Shown one piece after another: positions 6,887 to 15,616 of a stretch of DNA of 56,797 nucleotides. The notes beneath the pieces are model-generated. The model was not told the origin of the DNA and searched no databases. It saw only the letters and a list, made by a program, of their open reading frames with translations. The position numbers and the translations under genes were made by a program. Source of the DNA: Syntrophomonas sp. UBA4922 (GTDB lineage Bacteria > Bacillota > Syntrophomonadia > Syntrophomonadales > Syntrophomonadaceae); the NCBI GenBank assembly GCA_002398825.1, contig DHBS01000032.1, forward strand, positions 108,512 through 165,308, read 5' to 3'. The number at the start of each line of letters is the position of its first letter. The stretch's first letter is position 1.

Positions 6887-9700
6887 TTATTCAGCTGCGA
6901 TACTGGTCCACATGTCCGGGGGCTGCCCGGGAAAATTCTTGTAGCGGATCTCTCCGTGCCGGGGCTTGATATTGGCCTGGCAGGATTCTGAGCGATAATT
7001 TTGCGCCCAGATGTGACAAATAGGAATCTTAAGTGCTTCTGCCCTGGCCACCACTTGGGCGGTTACCGAGGAATATTTCTGGCGGTTGCCATCCCAGACC
7101 ACGATGATAACATTGCTATGCTCGGCGATAAACTGCCCCGCTTTGAGGTAAGCAAGACGCCGGGTCGGAGTTGGCGGCATCTCTATCACTTCTATAGCCC
7201 GGTTGTTGATCCAGTACTCATACTCGCTGCGCAGCTCGGCCCCGGCCGGATCATGGCGGTAATCTTCGCTAGCGCCGAAAGTTTCCAAATATCTCTGCAT
7301 AGAAAAGGGGAGTACCGCGATGAGGCGGGCCGCTTCATCTTTTAGCAGCGCACCTGCTACCAGGCGGTCAGCCCCGGCTGCCAGGGGAGAAAATACGGTC
7401 AGATAATGGGCCGGGAATTGCCTTTCTATGAAAGCGATCACCCTGTCGATAGACCGGCTGAGAATGCCGATCTCCTCGGGATCCAGGTTAACATGCCCGG
7501 TGATGCCTATGCGCAGCAGCTCACGGCGGCCAAGTTTGGTGAGATCGTTGAACTCCTTCATATTGACATGCATTTCCACAATATGATCAGGGGGCAGGCT
7601 GGATAACTCGTACTTGCGCTTGTCCGCCAGGCTGCTCATCTTGAGCAGATTCTCCAGGGAGCGCGCTCCGTGCCAGTAACGGCTAACCAGTAAAAAGGCA
7701 TCCAGCACACTTGGCTCGATTTCAAACTGCCCGTTTATCTTGAGATGAGCGGCGTTGGTCTCCAGGTACTGGCGAAGGATAAAGGCCCGGCGGATGACAT
7801 AGAGGCGGTCTTCTACCGAATTGGGATTGCCGTTGATGCCTTTGATATTGATGAAAGCCCTTAAACGGCTGATGAAATCCGGTTTTTTGGCGGCTCTATC
7901 CTCAGCGTTGTCTCCGGAGCGAAATTCTTCAAAGGAATGGCGGGTTGCCCCGGCAAAGACAAAAATGCCGCCCCCCAGGGGATGTGATAAGCCTTCATAA
8001 GTGAATTCACCGTCCTGCATGGGAGCCAGAAAATAGCGCAGCCATCCCAGGGGAAGGCCTTCGCAGGGAGTGTCAAATTCATCCCAGAAGACCAGGGGCA
8101 TTTTCCCCTTGAGATTTAAATCGCGCACCTGATGGAAGGCGTTCTGCAGCTCGGCGGGGGAGTCGAATTGCGACAGGTTGAAGGTTAGCTGCGCCTTTTC
8201 ACCAATACCCAGCCCGCGGGCGATTTCTTTAATGACAAAGGATTTGCCCGAACCGGGCGGGCCAAACACCGCTACGCAAAGCGGGGTTTCCGGGTTCTTG
8301 AGCTGGAAGTATTCGCGCATGGCATTATTCACCCCGCGCACCCCTTCTATTTCCTGCCGGTCGGCACTGCTCCAGCCCCCGATGATTTCCACAGGAACAC
8401 CTTGCAGGGCCTGTTGGGGGCCGTAAACCACCACGTTTTTGGCACAATCGTGCACGGAGCCGATGCATTCGGTATCCTTTGAACAGCCCGGGTTGTAATT
8501 TATTAACAGGTCATCTTCCAGTATCGTCCAGCGTCCCGGTTTTAATAAAGCGGAGCGGGCTTCATCCACAAACACCCCCAGGTCTGATATCGCGGACCAA
8601 TGCGGCTGCCCCATGCTGCCAAAGCGGTCGCGGCTCAGCTCCCGGAAAGCGGAAGCGATGGTTTGATAGGGAAATTGCAGATGCTTATGCTGCTCCCACT
8701 CTACCACTTCATAACCTTCGATTTGCAGCAGACGGGCCAGTTCAATCCCCAACCGGGAGGCCTTTATCCAGTCTGTCGCCGCCGTATTTGCGGCCCAGCT
8801 AGCGGCCAGGGCTCCTAGGATGCAGGTATTATCGCCAATGATTTGTCCGGGATACAGTGCGGCAAAGTGACCTTCTTGTCCATTGCGGTCAAAGATCAGG
8901 GTATGGTAATCCCGTCCCACCACGACCGCCCCGCTCAAACCGATGGGGACTATTACCTGCTGGTATTTGATGGTGCTCCGGTCGGCATCCAGAAAAGGTC
9001 CGTGAGGGCTTAGAACCGCACCGACCACTTCCTCCAGGACTTTTTCCCAGGAAAGGGAAATGCTGACCTTAACCGCACAGGCGCGCAGGTCGCTTAATGA
9101 GCTGAGAATGATGGTGCGGTCCTCCAAGCCTAGTTCCGCGATGCGATTCAGCAGGGGATTGGCCTGACCATCATAATATTGACCCAGCTTGATAATCAAC
9201 TGTGCCGGAAGCAGGCCGCTGTTTTGGCTCTCCAGGCTCAGTGCTTCAGGCCAGCCTTCTTCACAATGACGAAACCCCAGGCCGCTGTCTTGAATCAACA
9301 GCAGGTCCGGGTTGCCCTGAAGCCGGGCAGTCTGATAATCCCATTTAGCCGGCTCAAATTCATGCCATTTCCAAAGGCGATAAGCGCTGCGATGGCCGGA
9401 TGAATTGAAAAATTCTTTCCACAAGGTCCAGGAGGTGGTGACCTGCCGGTCTTTGGGACGGTTGAGCAGGTTCTCAGCCAAGGGGGCGCCTTCCACAGCC
9501 GCGATTTGCTCCGGGATCATGGCCTTCAGAACCTGTCGTACCAGGGCAAAACCCCCCGGCTGCGAACTGAGCCGCACCCGGTCATCTTCTTTGTGGCGCT
9601 GCCAGTAATAAACCCCGCCGCGCACGGTAATATCTTCATTATGTATGCGGAACCAGTCTACTGTAGGATCTCCGCAAACCTGAATCAAAGGTTTCATCAT
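6887..9700 (-). CDS. Three-domain PfkB-like / AAA ATPase / SLOG protein
   Basis: 937 residues, with no family name that I recognise for the whole chain. Residues about 1-350 resemble a ribokinase/PfkB fold (GDPTVDW near the start, IIGDNTCILGAL at about 288-299 like the GxGD anion-hole motif). Residues about 470-690 form an AAA-type ATPase with Walker A GPPGSGKS at 480-487 and Walker B LVFWDEFD at 536-543. Residues about 730-895 look like a SLOG Rossmann domain (IGITGHVNLDPEE, SPLAAGADRLVA, SNVIIVVWDG), a fold proposed to sense nucleotide ligands in bacterial conflict systems. GGGGAGGG precedes the double ATG start. The gene stands alone with no visible effector partner. A stress- or nucleotide-responsive remodelling ATPase is an inference. 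Confidence 0.7.
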   Translation of the reverse strand: MMKPLIQVCGDPTVDWFRIHNEDITVRGGVYYWQRHKEDDRVRLSSQPGGFALVRQVLKAMIPEQIAAVEGAPLAENLLNRPKDRQVTTSWTLWKEFFNSSGHRSAYRLWKWHEFEPAKWDYQTARLQGNPDLLLIQDSGLGFRHCEEGWPEALSLESQNSGLLPAQLIIKLGQYYDGQANPLLNRIAELGLEDRTIILSSLSDLRACAVKVSISLSWEKVLEEVVGAVLSPHGPFLDADRSTIKYQQVIVPIGLSGAVVVGRDYHTLIFDRNGQEGHFAALYPGQIIGDNTCILGALAASWAANTAATDWIKASRLGIELARLLQIEGYEVVEWEQHKHLQFPYQTIASAFRELSRDRFGSMGQPHWSAISDLGVFVDEARSALLKPGRWTILEDDLLINYNPGCSKDTECIGSVHDCAKNVVVYGPQQALQGVPVEIIGGWSSADRQEIEGVRGVNNAMREYFQLKNPETPLCVAVFGPPGSGKSFVIKEIARGLGIGEKAQLTFNLSQFDSPAELQNAFHQVRDLNLKGKMPLVFWDEFDTPCEGLPLGWLRYFLAPMQDGEFTYEGLSHPLGGGIFVFAGATRHSFEEFRSGDNAEDRAAKKPDFISRLRAFINIKGINGNPNSVEDRLYVIRRAFILRQYLETNAAHLKINGQFEIEPSVLDAFLLVSRYWHGARSLENLLKMSSLADKRKYELSSLPPDHIVEMHVNMKEFNDLTKLGRRELLRIGITGHVNLDPEEIGILSRSIDRVIAFIERQFPAHYLTVFSPLAAGADRLVAGALLKDEAARLIAVLPFSMQRYLETFGASEDYRHDPAGAELRSEYEYWINNRAIEVIEMPPTPTRRLAYLKAGQFIAEHSNVIIVVWDGNRQKYSSVTAQVVARAEALKIPICHIWAQNYRSESCQANIKPRHGEIRYKNFPGQPPDMWTSIAAE

Positions 9701-9819
9701 TCACCCTCCCCGTTTCTACAAAGCTTGAATAAGTAGGGCCTATTCAGAATAGAACCCCAGAAAACCCTGAGTTTTTATCGGAACGGGACTCTTCAACAGT
9801 CAAAACCTCAACAAAAAGG

Positions 9820-9852
9820 TCTTTCCACCACGATGCCGGGATGGAAAGACCA
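9820..9852 (-). terminator. Intrinsic terminator of the molybdenum-storage-like gene
   Basis: Read on the minus strand, a ten-base-pair stem (GGTCTTTCCA / TGGAAAGACC) is followed directly by TTTTT. It lies about 100 bases after the stop codon at 9956. Confidence 0.8.
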
Positions 9853-9955
9853 CACTTTACCAAGGTGGACAAAGCCCTAGTTCGAAATCATATTTCATTA
9901 TACCATAATGTGGCGGCATGAAGAAGAAAGCCGGGATTTAAGGTATGTGACAGCA

Positions 9956-10795
9956 CTAGTTCTCTTCGTCGTTGTAAATGATAGTGCCTACATGTTCGCC
10001 TTTCAAAGCCCGGGTTATATTGCCGGGTTTCAGGCCATTGACAATATGTATTTCTTTGACGCTGCGCGAGCGGGTCAGCATATCCAAAACCGTCCACTCC
10101 ACCACCAGGTCATCCAGTTTCATGGCCTGTAATTCCCGGGCGCCGATACGGGGGATAAATTTCGCCTCAGGGTATAATTTGGGGTTATCCTCATAGAGGC
10201 CGTCAACATCTTTGATATAGATGCACTGTCGGGCGCCGATCACCTCGGAAAGCAGGTAAGCCCCTACATCGGTGCGGTTGGGGGGCAGACTGCCTTGGGC
10301 AGGGAGGTGCTCCCAGTATCCGTAAGGGGGCATGCCGTGAATGACGGGGATGCATCCCTGCGAGAAATAAGCCGCCAGTTTGGGTATATCGTCGTGCCCG
10401 ACCTTTATTCCTCCATGAGGCATCAAGAGGGTGGAGAGCATCAGGGCGTTTTGCTCGGAGACGCTCTGCCCCAGTTTGGCTATAACCCCGGTGGGCATGC
10501 CCAATTCCATGGCGATGGAATAGACATGGCGGGAGCGGGTGCCGCCGCCGGTGGATATAATCATCTTGTGTTCAGGCGCGTTGGCCACAATTTCCTGCAG
10601 GATGGGCAACACCGCTTTGGCGCCCATGTCAGTGATGCTTTGCCCGCCGATTTTTATTACACTCACCTGCGGCAGGGCCCGGAATTGCTCCTTCTGCTCC
10701 AGACCCTGCAAAAAGCTCTTGCTGACCAGGGACTCACCCATTAATTTGCTTTTGACGTGCAGTCTCTTACTGTCTCTTTCCCGTATCAGTGCCAC
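9956..10795 (-). CDS. Molybdenum storage protein subunit (MosA/MosB-like, amino acid kinase fold)
   Basis: 279 residues with the UMP-kinase-like fold of the Azotobacter molybdenum storage protein. Shared blocks include VIKIGGQS, TGGGTRSRHVYSIA, GMPPYGYWE, LPPNRTDVGAYLL, KDVDGLYEDNP and VNGLKPGNITRALKGEHVGTII. The known protein packs polyoxomolybdate or tungstate clusters inside an alpha3beta3 cage, using ATP. Only one kinase-like subunit is present here, closer to MosB, so a homo-oligomer is likely. It probably starts with GTG at 10795. The small protein gene upstream and the divergent tungstate transporter support a molybdate/tungstate buffering role. A uridylate-kinase-like enzyme is the alternative. 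Confidence 0.8.
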   Translation of the reverse strand: MALIRERDSKRLHVKSKLMGESLVSKSFLQGLEQKEQFRALPQVSVIKIGGQSITDMGAKAVLPILQEIVANAPEHKMIISTGGGTRSRHVYSIAMELGMPTGVIAKLGQSVSEQNALMLSTLLMPHGGIKVGHDDIPKLAAYFSQGCIPVIHGMPPYGYWEHLPAQGSLPPNRTDVGAYLLSEVIGARQCIYIKDVDGLYEDNPKLYPEAKFIPRIGARELQAMKLDDLVVEWTVLDMLTRSRSVKEIHIVNGLKPGNITRALKGEHVGTIIYNDEEN

Positions 10796-10825
10796 AGCCT
10801 AATCCGCCTTTCCCCAGTTTTATTA

Positions 10826-11044
10826 CTAATCTTCATCGATGTCTGCTTCTTCATCCTTGCCGGATTCCAGATAGATTATCTCAGCACCCAATGCTGCGGC
10901 CATCTGCTCGAGTTCCATGCGCCGGATGTGCTTGGCATGCAGCCTCAAATCCATTCCAGCTACACCAACCACAACAAAACGGGGCTTCTTCTCGCCCTCT
11001 TGGACCTTGCGGCGTTCGCGCACAAAAATTTTCCCTTTTGACAT
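10826..11044 (-). CDS. Small hypothetical protein upstream of the Mo-storage gene
   Basis: 72 residues with a basic N-terminus (KGKIFVRERRKV), a hydrophobic strand (PRFVVVGVAGMDL) and an acidic tail (EEADIDED). I do not recognise the family. AAGGATGG stands eight bases before the ATG. It is 30 bases upstream of the storage-protein gene on the same strand, so it is probably cotranscribed and may be an accessory factor of that protein. Confidence 0.65.
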   Translation of the reverse strand: MSKGKIFVRERRKVQEGEKKPRFVVVGVAGMDLRLHAKHIRRMELEQMAAALGAEIIYLESGKDEEADIDED

Positions 11045-11259
11045 AAAACCCCATCCTTTCTTTCAAGTTTGTCCTAGGTTAAGTATAAGCGAATGTTGGG
11101 TTATTTAACCACATTTTCACAGTAAGTCAGAACCCATTACCTTCCATAAATAAGATTGGGATTATACATGTTTGCCACTATGGCGTATAAACGGAAAATT
11201 TGGAAAAATAGCAGGAAAAAGTCTTCCTTTGCCGAAAGTTAGTATAACATTGAATATTT

Positions 11260-11356
11260 TCTCCGATCCTGACCACCTGCAGCTGATGGTGAGTATGGAG
11301 GGCAGGACGATGGGTGCAGATGGAAACGACTGCGCCTCCCGCATTTGGAAAGGAGA
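11260..11356 (+). promoter_or_regulatory. Moco/Tuco-type riboswitch, copy 1
   Basis: The stretch carries Moco-RNA hallmarks: a closing stem TCTCC/GGAGA, CTCCGATCC near the 5' side, GGAAACGACTGC, GCCTCCCGCAT and TTGGAAAGGAGAG. Known members sense molybdenum or tungsten cofactor and regulate cofactor or transporter genes. A terminator-like hairpin follows at 11374-11411. A second, nearly identical copy lies 94 bases downstream. Which cofactor is bound cannot be decided by eye. Confidence 0.85.
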
Positions 11357-11373
11357 GTAACTGGGTCTGACTT

Positions 11374-11411
11374 AAGAGCCGAATCTGCTTTATTTGCGGG
11401 TTCGGCTTTAT
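11374..11411 (+). terminator. Terminator-like hairpin after riboswitch copy 1
   Basis: Stem AGCCGAA / TTCGGCT with extra pairs inside, followed by a T-rich stretch (TTATGTTT). It probably serves as the expression platform for the first aptamer. Confidence 0.6.
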
Positions 11412-11449
11412 GTTTCGGCTGAAACTGCATACATACCTATAAAAATCTA

Positions 11450-11547
11450 GCTCCGATCCTGGTCACCTGCAGCTGATGGTAAGTATGGAGGGCAGGACAA
11501 TGGGGGCAGATGGAAACGACTGCGCCTCCCGCATTGGAAAGGAGAGT
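11450..11547 (+). promoter_or_regulatory. Moco/Tuco-type riboswitch, copy 2
   Basis: It is a close copy of the element at 11260 with only a few differences over about 97 bases, and the same closing stem and GCCTCCCGCATTGG block. It is followed by its own attenuator (stem with CCCCG / CGGGG, then CCTTTTTG at about 11590). The tupA ribosome site lies about 90 bases further. Tandem aptamers usually give a steeper response or two-input logic. Confidence 0.85.
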
Positions 11548-11553
11548 GATGAT

Positions 11554-11597
11554 CAATCCCCGGGGTCGAAACTGCTCATGGCGGGGTTGACCTTTTT
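11554..11597 (+). terminator. Attenuator hairpin after riboswitch copy 2
   Basis: TCAATCCCCG pairs with CGGGGTTGA across a 17-base loop and is followed by CCTTTTTG. It stands between the second aptamer and tupA. Confidence 0.65.
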
Positions 11598-11657
11598 GTA
11601 TATGCGTATGGAGGACAGCTATAGCCTTAGAAATGTAATATTAGGGAGGGACTATTA

Positions 11658-12542
11658 ATGTTGTCGAAAAAAAGGTTTTTACCCCTGGCTATTCTATTAA
11701 TATTCATATTAAGCATTGTAGGCTGTGCTCAGCAACAGCCGCAGCAGCAAGCGCCCCCAGCTGCTGAACAGACCAAGGATGTCATTTTGGCCACTACTAC
11801 CAGTACACAGGACAGCGGCCTGTTGGATGTCTTGGTTCCGGAGTTTGAAAAGAAGACCGGATATGTGGTTAAAACTGTTGCGGTCGGGACCGGAGCAGCA
11901 ATAACTATGGGCCAGAAGGGCGAAGCCGATGTGCTGCTGACGCATGCACCTTCTCAGGAGAAACCGATAGTGGATAACGGCGAAGCCATCAATTACCAGC
12001 TGGTTATGCATAACGATTTTATCATCGTCGGACCGGAGAGCGATCCCGCGCAGATAAAGGGAACTGCGACCGCTGCCGAGGCTTTCAAGAAAATCAATGA
12101 AAAAGGCGCCCTGTTTATCTCTCGCGGTGATAATTCCGGAACCCACACTATGGAGAAGAATCTATGGAAAGCTGCCGGAATAACCCCCACCGTGAGTGAC
12201 AAATATCAGGAAACCGGCCAGGGCATGGGACAGACCCTTACCGTAGCCCAGCAGAAGGAAGGCTATACTCTGACCGACCGCGCCACCTACCTGGCTCAGA
12301 AGAAGAACCTCAGTCTGGCGATACTGGTGGAAGGCGAAAAAGCTCTGTTGAATATCTATCATGTCATGCAGGTCAACCCCGAGAAGTTCCCCAAAGTCAA
12401 TGCGGCTGGCGCCAAGGCTTTTGTCGAGTTCATGATAGCGCCTGACACCCAGAAGATTATCTCGGAATTCAAGGTGGCAGAATACGGGCAGCCTCTGTTC
12501 TATGCTGATGCCGGCAAGAATGAGGCGGATCTCGGTAAATAA
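11658..12542 (+). CDS. tupA: Tungstate ABC transporter substrate-binding lipoprotein
   Basis: 294 residues. A signal peptide ends at a lipobox with Cys23 (SIVGC), so it is anchored on the outer face of the membrane. The mature part carries TTTSTQDSG at 46-54, the oxyanion-binding signature of TupA, and SRGDNSGTH and NPEKFPKVNA blocks typical of the family. It delivers tungstate to TupBC. The ribosome site is AGGGAGGG. It is the first gene of tupA-tupB-tupC-tupA2, under the tandem Moco/Tuco riboswitches. Confidence 0.92.
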   Translation: MLSKKRFLPLAILLIFILSIVGCAQQQPQQQAPPAAEQTKDVILATTTSTQDSGLLDVLVPEFEKKTGYVVKTVAVGTGAAITMGQKGEADVLLTHAPSQEKPIVDNGEAINYQLVMHNDFIIVGPESDPAQIKGTATAAEAFKKINEKGALFISRGDNSGTHTMEKNLWKAAGITPTVSDKYQETGQGMGQTLTVAQQKEGYTLTDRATYLAQKKNLSLAILVEGEKALLNIYHVMQVNPEKFPKVNAAGAKAFVEFMIAPDTQKIISEFKVAEYGQPLFYADAGKNEADLGK

Positions 12543-12571
12543 ACCATTAATTCATAGCTTGGGGTGATCAT

Positions 12572-13273
12572 GTGGAACTGATCTGGCAAGGTCTGGTCAA
12601 GGCATTTCAGATGCTGTTCGCCTTGGATCCGGAAGTATTGGAGGTTACCTGGCTTACCCTCAAGGTATCGGGAACAGCCACCCTGGTAAGCGTTTTAATC
12701 GGTGTTCCCCTGGGAGCCATTTTAGCCCTGGGTCGGTTCCCTGGTCGCAATTTTCTTGTCAGTCTGGCTAATTTCGGCATGGGCCTGCCGCCAGTAGTGG
12801 TAGGATTATGGGTCAGTATATTTTTATGGCGGTCAGGCCCTTTTGGGGATTTGAATATCATTTATACCCCTCTGGCGATCATCATCGCCCAGGCGGTGAT
12901 TGCCTCTCCGATAGTGGTCAGTTTTACCCTGGCGGCGATTCAGCAGATCAATCCCCGGTTGCGGATGCAATTACTGGCACTAGGCGCCAACCGCCTGCAG
13001 ATGTTATGGAGCCTGGTCAAGGAAGCCAAGTTGGGACTGCTGGCTGCTGTCATGGCTGGTTTTGGAGGAGTGGTGTCCGAGGTTGGCGCTTCCATGATGG
13101 TGGGCGGCAATATTAAAGGCCAGACCAGGGTGTTGACAACGGCTACGGTTATGGAGGTCAACAAAGGCAACTTCGATGTGGCCATCGCCTTAAGCATTAT
13201 TCTGCTTCTGCTGGCCTACGGCGTTACCGCGCTCTTGACTATCTTGCAGCAATGGAGAAGCAACAATGGATAA
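12572..13273 (+). CDS. tupB: Tungstate ABC transporter permease
   Basis: 233 residues with about five membrane helices and a MetI-type permease EAA loop (SEVGASMMVGGN region). It forms the tungstate channel with TupC. The GTG start at 12572 follows GGGGTGA. An ATG two bases earlier is out of frame. Its end overlaps the start of tupC by eight bases. Confidence 0.9.
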   Translation: MELIWQGLVKAFQMLFALDPEVLEVTWLTLKVSGTATLVSVLIGVPLGAILALGRFPGRNFLVSLANFGMGLPPVVVGLWVSIFLWRSGPFGDLNIIYTPLAIIIAQAVIASPIVVSFTLAAIQQINPRLRMQLLALGANRLQMLWSLVKEAKLGLLAAVMAGFGGVVSEVGASMMVGGNIKGQTRVLTTATVMEVNKGNFDVAIALSIILLLLAYGVTALLTILQQWRSNNG

Positions 13274-13961
13274 GGTCATCGAAATCAAAGCTATGACCCT
13301 GGTATTAGGCCGGCGAACCATCCTGAATATCCCTTATTTTTCCCTGGAAGACGGGCAGTCCATCAGCCTGATGGGACCCAATGGCGCCGGGAAAAGCAGT
13401 CTGATGCTGATTATGGCGGCGTTGTTGGAACCGACTACGGGCACAATCACCTGGTTCGGCAAAAAGGGCAAAGATCAAACCCTTTTGGATTTGCGGCGCA
13501 GAATGGCAATGGTTTTCCAAAAGCCCATGATGCTCGATTTGAGTGTGATGGAGAATGTGGAATTAGGTCTCAAATTCCGCCATATGAGTCGCAAACAGCG
13601 GGAGAGACAGGTGAAACCCTGGCTGGAAAGGCTGGGCATAGCTCATCTGGCCAGACAACGGGCCAGGTCGCTTTCCGGGGGAGAGGCCCAGCGGGTGGCT
13701 ATCGCGCAGGCTTTGGTCTTGCAGCCGGAGATCATATTGCTGGATGAACCCTTCAGCAATTTGGACAAAGAAACCCGCAATGAATTCAAGCAGGACATCG
13801 GCAGACTCTTAAAAGAGCAGAAGATAACCACTGTCATGGTGACCCATCATATCAGGGAGGCCATGGATCTGACTGACATCATCTATTACATGGAAGACGG
13901 GGAGATCGTGAGCCGGCAAGCAGTAGCCGACTGTACGGTCAATGATAAATTCAGAATGTGA
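13266..13961 (+). CDS. tupC: Tungstate ABC transporter ATP-binding protein
   Basis: 231 residues. Walker A GPNGAGKSS, ABC signature LSGGEAQRVAIA, Walker B ILLDEPFSNLD and the switch His in VTHH are all present, so the ATPase should be active. It powers tungstate import with TupB. It overlaps tupB and lies 15 bases before the second TupA-like gene. Confidence 0.92.
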   Translation: MDKVIEIKAMTLVLGRRTILNIPYFSLEDGQSISLMGPNGAGKSSLMLIMAALLEPTTGTITWFGKKGKDQTLLDLRRRMAMVFQKPMMLDLSVMENVELGLKFRHMSRKQRERQVKPWLERLGIAHLARQRARSLSGGEAQRVAIAQALVLQPEIILLDEPFSNLDKETRNEFKQDIGRLLKEQKITTVMVTHHIREAMDLTDIIYYMEDGEIVSRQAVADCTVNDKFRM

Positions 13962-13976
13962 GAGGAGTATGAAAGT

Positions 13977-14852
13977 GTGAAGAGGCACAGGCATATAGCT
14001 TTGTTGCTGGTGGTTTTGCTGGCGGTCGGGTGTTTTGCCCTGCCGGGATGCAGCCAGCAGCAGCCCGCTCCGGTCAAAGAAGTCAAACAGGTGTTTTTAT
14101 CCAGTACTATCGGCCCGATCGATGCCGGCATCATAGGCGCTCTTGAGGATGCTTATGAACAACAAACCGGAGTAAGGGTTCGTCATGTTGGAGCCGGAAC
14201 CAGTGCGGCGCTCAAGATTGCAGAGGGTGGCAGCGTGGATTTAGTAGTGGTTCATGCCAAAGCCCTGGAAGAAAAATTCGTTGCTGACGGTTATGGCACC
14301 GAGAGAGTCGATTTCATGTACAATGATTTCGTCATCGTTGGTCCGGCCGAGGATCCTGCCGGAATTAAGGGCGAAAAATCAGCCACTGCGGCTCTCAAAA
14401 AAATTGCCGACAGCAAATCGCTGTTTATCAGTCGGGGCGACAAATCCGGCACCAATGTAAAGGAAATCGAGGTTTGGGATGCGGCCGGCATCAAGCCTAG
14501 CGGAGAATGGTATCGCATCTATGAAAAAGGGGCCAGCGGCAATGTCCCCACCCTGCTCTACACCGATGAACAAAAGGCCTATACCCTTATGGACCGGGCT
14601 ACTTATATCACCACTAAGGATAAGATCAAGTTGCAGGTATTAGTTGAAAATGATGAGTTGCTGCTCAACTACATCACCCTGATACCGGTCAATCCGGCCA
14701 AATTCCCCAACATCAACGCGGAAGGGGCCCAAGACTTTATCGCCTGGCTAGTTTCAGCCGAAGGTCAGAAGATCGTCAAGGAGTTCGGCAAAGACAAGTA
14801 TGGCGAACCCTTGTTTTTCCCCAACTCTCCCGAAGGCAAAAAACTGCAATAA
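13977..14852 (+). CDS. Second, divergent TupA-like binding lipoprotein
   Basis: 291 residues. A signal peptide ends at a lipobox (LPGC, Cys25). The fold matches TupA along its whole length (SRGDKSGTN, LMDRATY, NPAKFPNINAEGAQ). However, the TTTS oxyanion motif is replaced by SSTIGPIDAG. The GTG start follows AGAGGAG. Its position at the end of the tup operon suggests a second binding protein feeding the same TupBC. The altered pocket may bind another oxyanion or have different affinity. Confidence 0.85.
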   Translation: MKRHRHIALLLVVLLAVGCFALPGCSQQQPAPVKEVKQVFLSSTIGPIDAGIIGALEDAYEQQTGVRVRHVGAGTSAALKIAEGGSVDLVVVHAKALEEKFVADGYGTERVDFMYNDFVIVGPAEDPAGIKGEKSATAALKKIADSKSLFISRGDKSGTNVKEIEVWDAAGIKPSGEWYRIYEKGASGNVPTLLYTDEQKAYTLMDRATYITTKDKIKLQVLVENDELLLNYITLIPVNPAKFPNINAEGAQDFIAWLVSAEGQKIVKEFGKDKYGEPLFFPNSPEGKKLQ

Positions 14853-14868
14853 CCGATATTGCTCCCAG

Positions 14869-14903
14869 AAAAGACCGGGCCGGCATAGCCCCCGGTCTTT
14901 TTG
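14869..14903 (+). terminator. Intrinsic terminator of the tup operon
   Basis: AAAGACCGGG pairs with CCCGGTCTTT around a loop of about ten bases and is followed by a short T run. It lies 20 bases after the last tup gene. Confidence 0.85.
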
Positions 14904-14950
14904 CATGATATTTACTATTCTTGAGGTACAGAGCTGATCAGGCCATGATG

Positions 14951-15502
14951 TTAATCCACTTTCAATATTAATACATAGGCGGTTGTGAAGGGGCCTTGCC
15001 TCAGTGTTGCGGGGCTGGGGAGGGTGTTTACATTGCGGATGGTTACTCCGTCATTTGCATTTAGCGTTAATAAGGTTGAACCATGTATGGTTTGACCGGC
15101 AGAATTGAATCGCGACCTGACCATGCCATTCACTACCACCGCCCAATCCTGAGGGTTGTTCTGCGCCGTATAAACCGCAAAAGAAATATTATATGTCCCT
15201 GCCGCAGCGACTTCTATGTTGGATGTGCCGGGTGCGTGGGTGATGCCCATTAAAGGGCCATTATTGCTGAAGTTAACCGGAGCCCCGACCGCTATGTTCT
15301 GGGTATTTATGTGAAATACGTAACCCCAGGCATCAAGACTTGACACATTGGGCTCACCGGCGCTTTTTAAAGCTTCGCTCAAACCGGCCAGGGAATCATC
15401 GGATGTACTTACGCCGCCGCCCCTTTTGCGGACCAGCGGCCGCTTTTTTCTGTGACGATAGCGCACCAGCAGCCACTCAAAAGAATCTCCATAAATACTC
15501 AT
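14951..15502 (-). CDS. BclA_C-type jelly-roll protein, probable spore-surface protein
   Basis: 183 residues. A short basic N-terminal part (KKRPLVRKR) is followed from about residue 55 by a C1q/TNF-like beta domain. NFSNNGPLMGITHAPGTSNI and AAAGTYNISFAVYT are typical of the BclA C-terminal domain that trimerises on exosporium filaments. The collagen-like repeats of BclA are missing, so it is a minimal form. The ATG at 15502 has GGAGAGG about 12 bases upstream. A TTG at 15514 overlaps that site and is less likely. A role at the spore surface is inferred from the domain only. Confidence 0.75.
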   Translation of the reverse strand: MSIYGDSFEWLLVRYRHRKKRPLVRKRGGGVSTSDDSLAGLSEALKSAGEPNVSSLDAWGYVFHINTQNIAVGAPVNFSNNGPLMGITHAPGTSNIEVAAAGTYNISFAVYTAQNNPQDWAVVVNGMVRSRFNSAGQTIHGSTLLTLNANDGVTIRNVNTLPSPATLRQGPFTTAYVLILKVD

Positions 15503-15616
15503 TATATAAACCAACCTCTCCGATATATTAATATTCTAGTGATAGAGTATTCAAGGCAAGGCAATGGTGTTACTACGCCTCATGAATCCTACCCCCGCAA
15601 GCTTCCGTTTAGATAT

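Noticed and set aside
11172..11658. Two short plus-strand frames with a shared peptide (MVSMEGRTMGADGND)
   Set aside because: The shared peptide is the translation of the two riboswitch copies, not a conserved protein.
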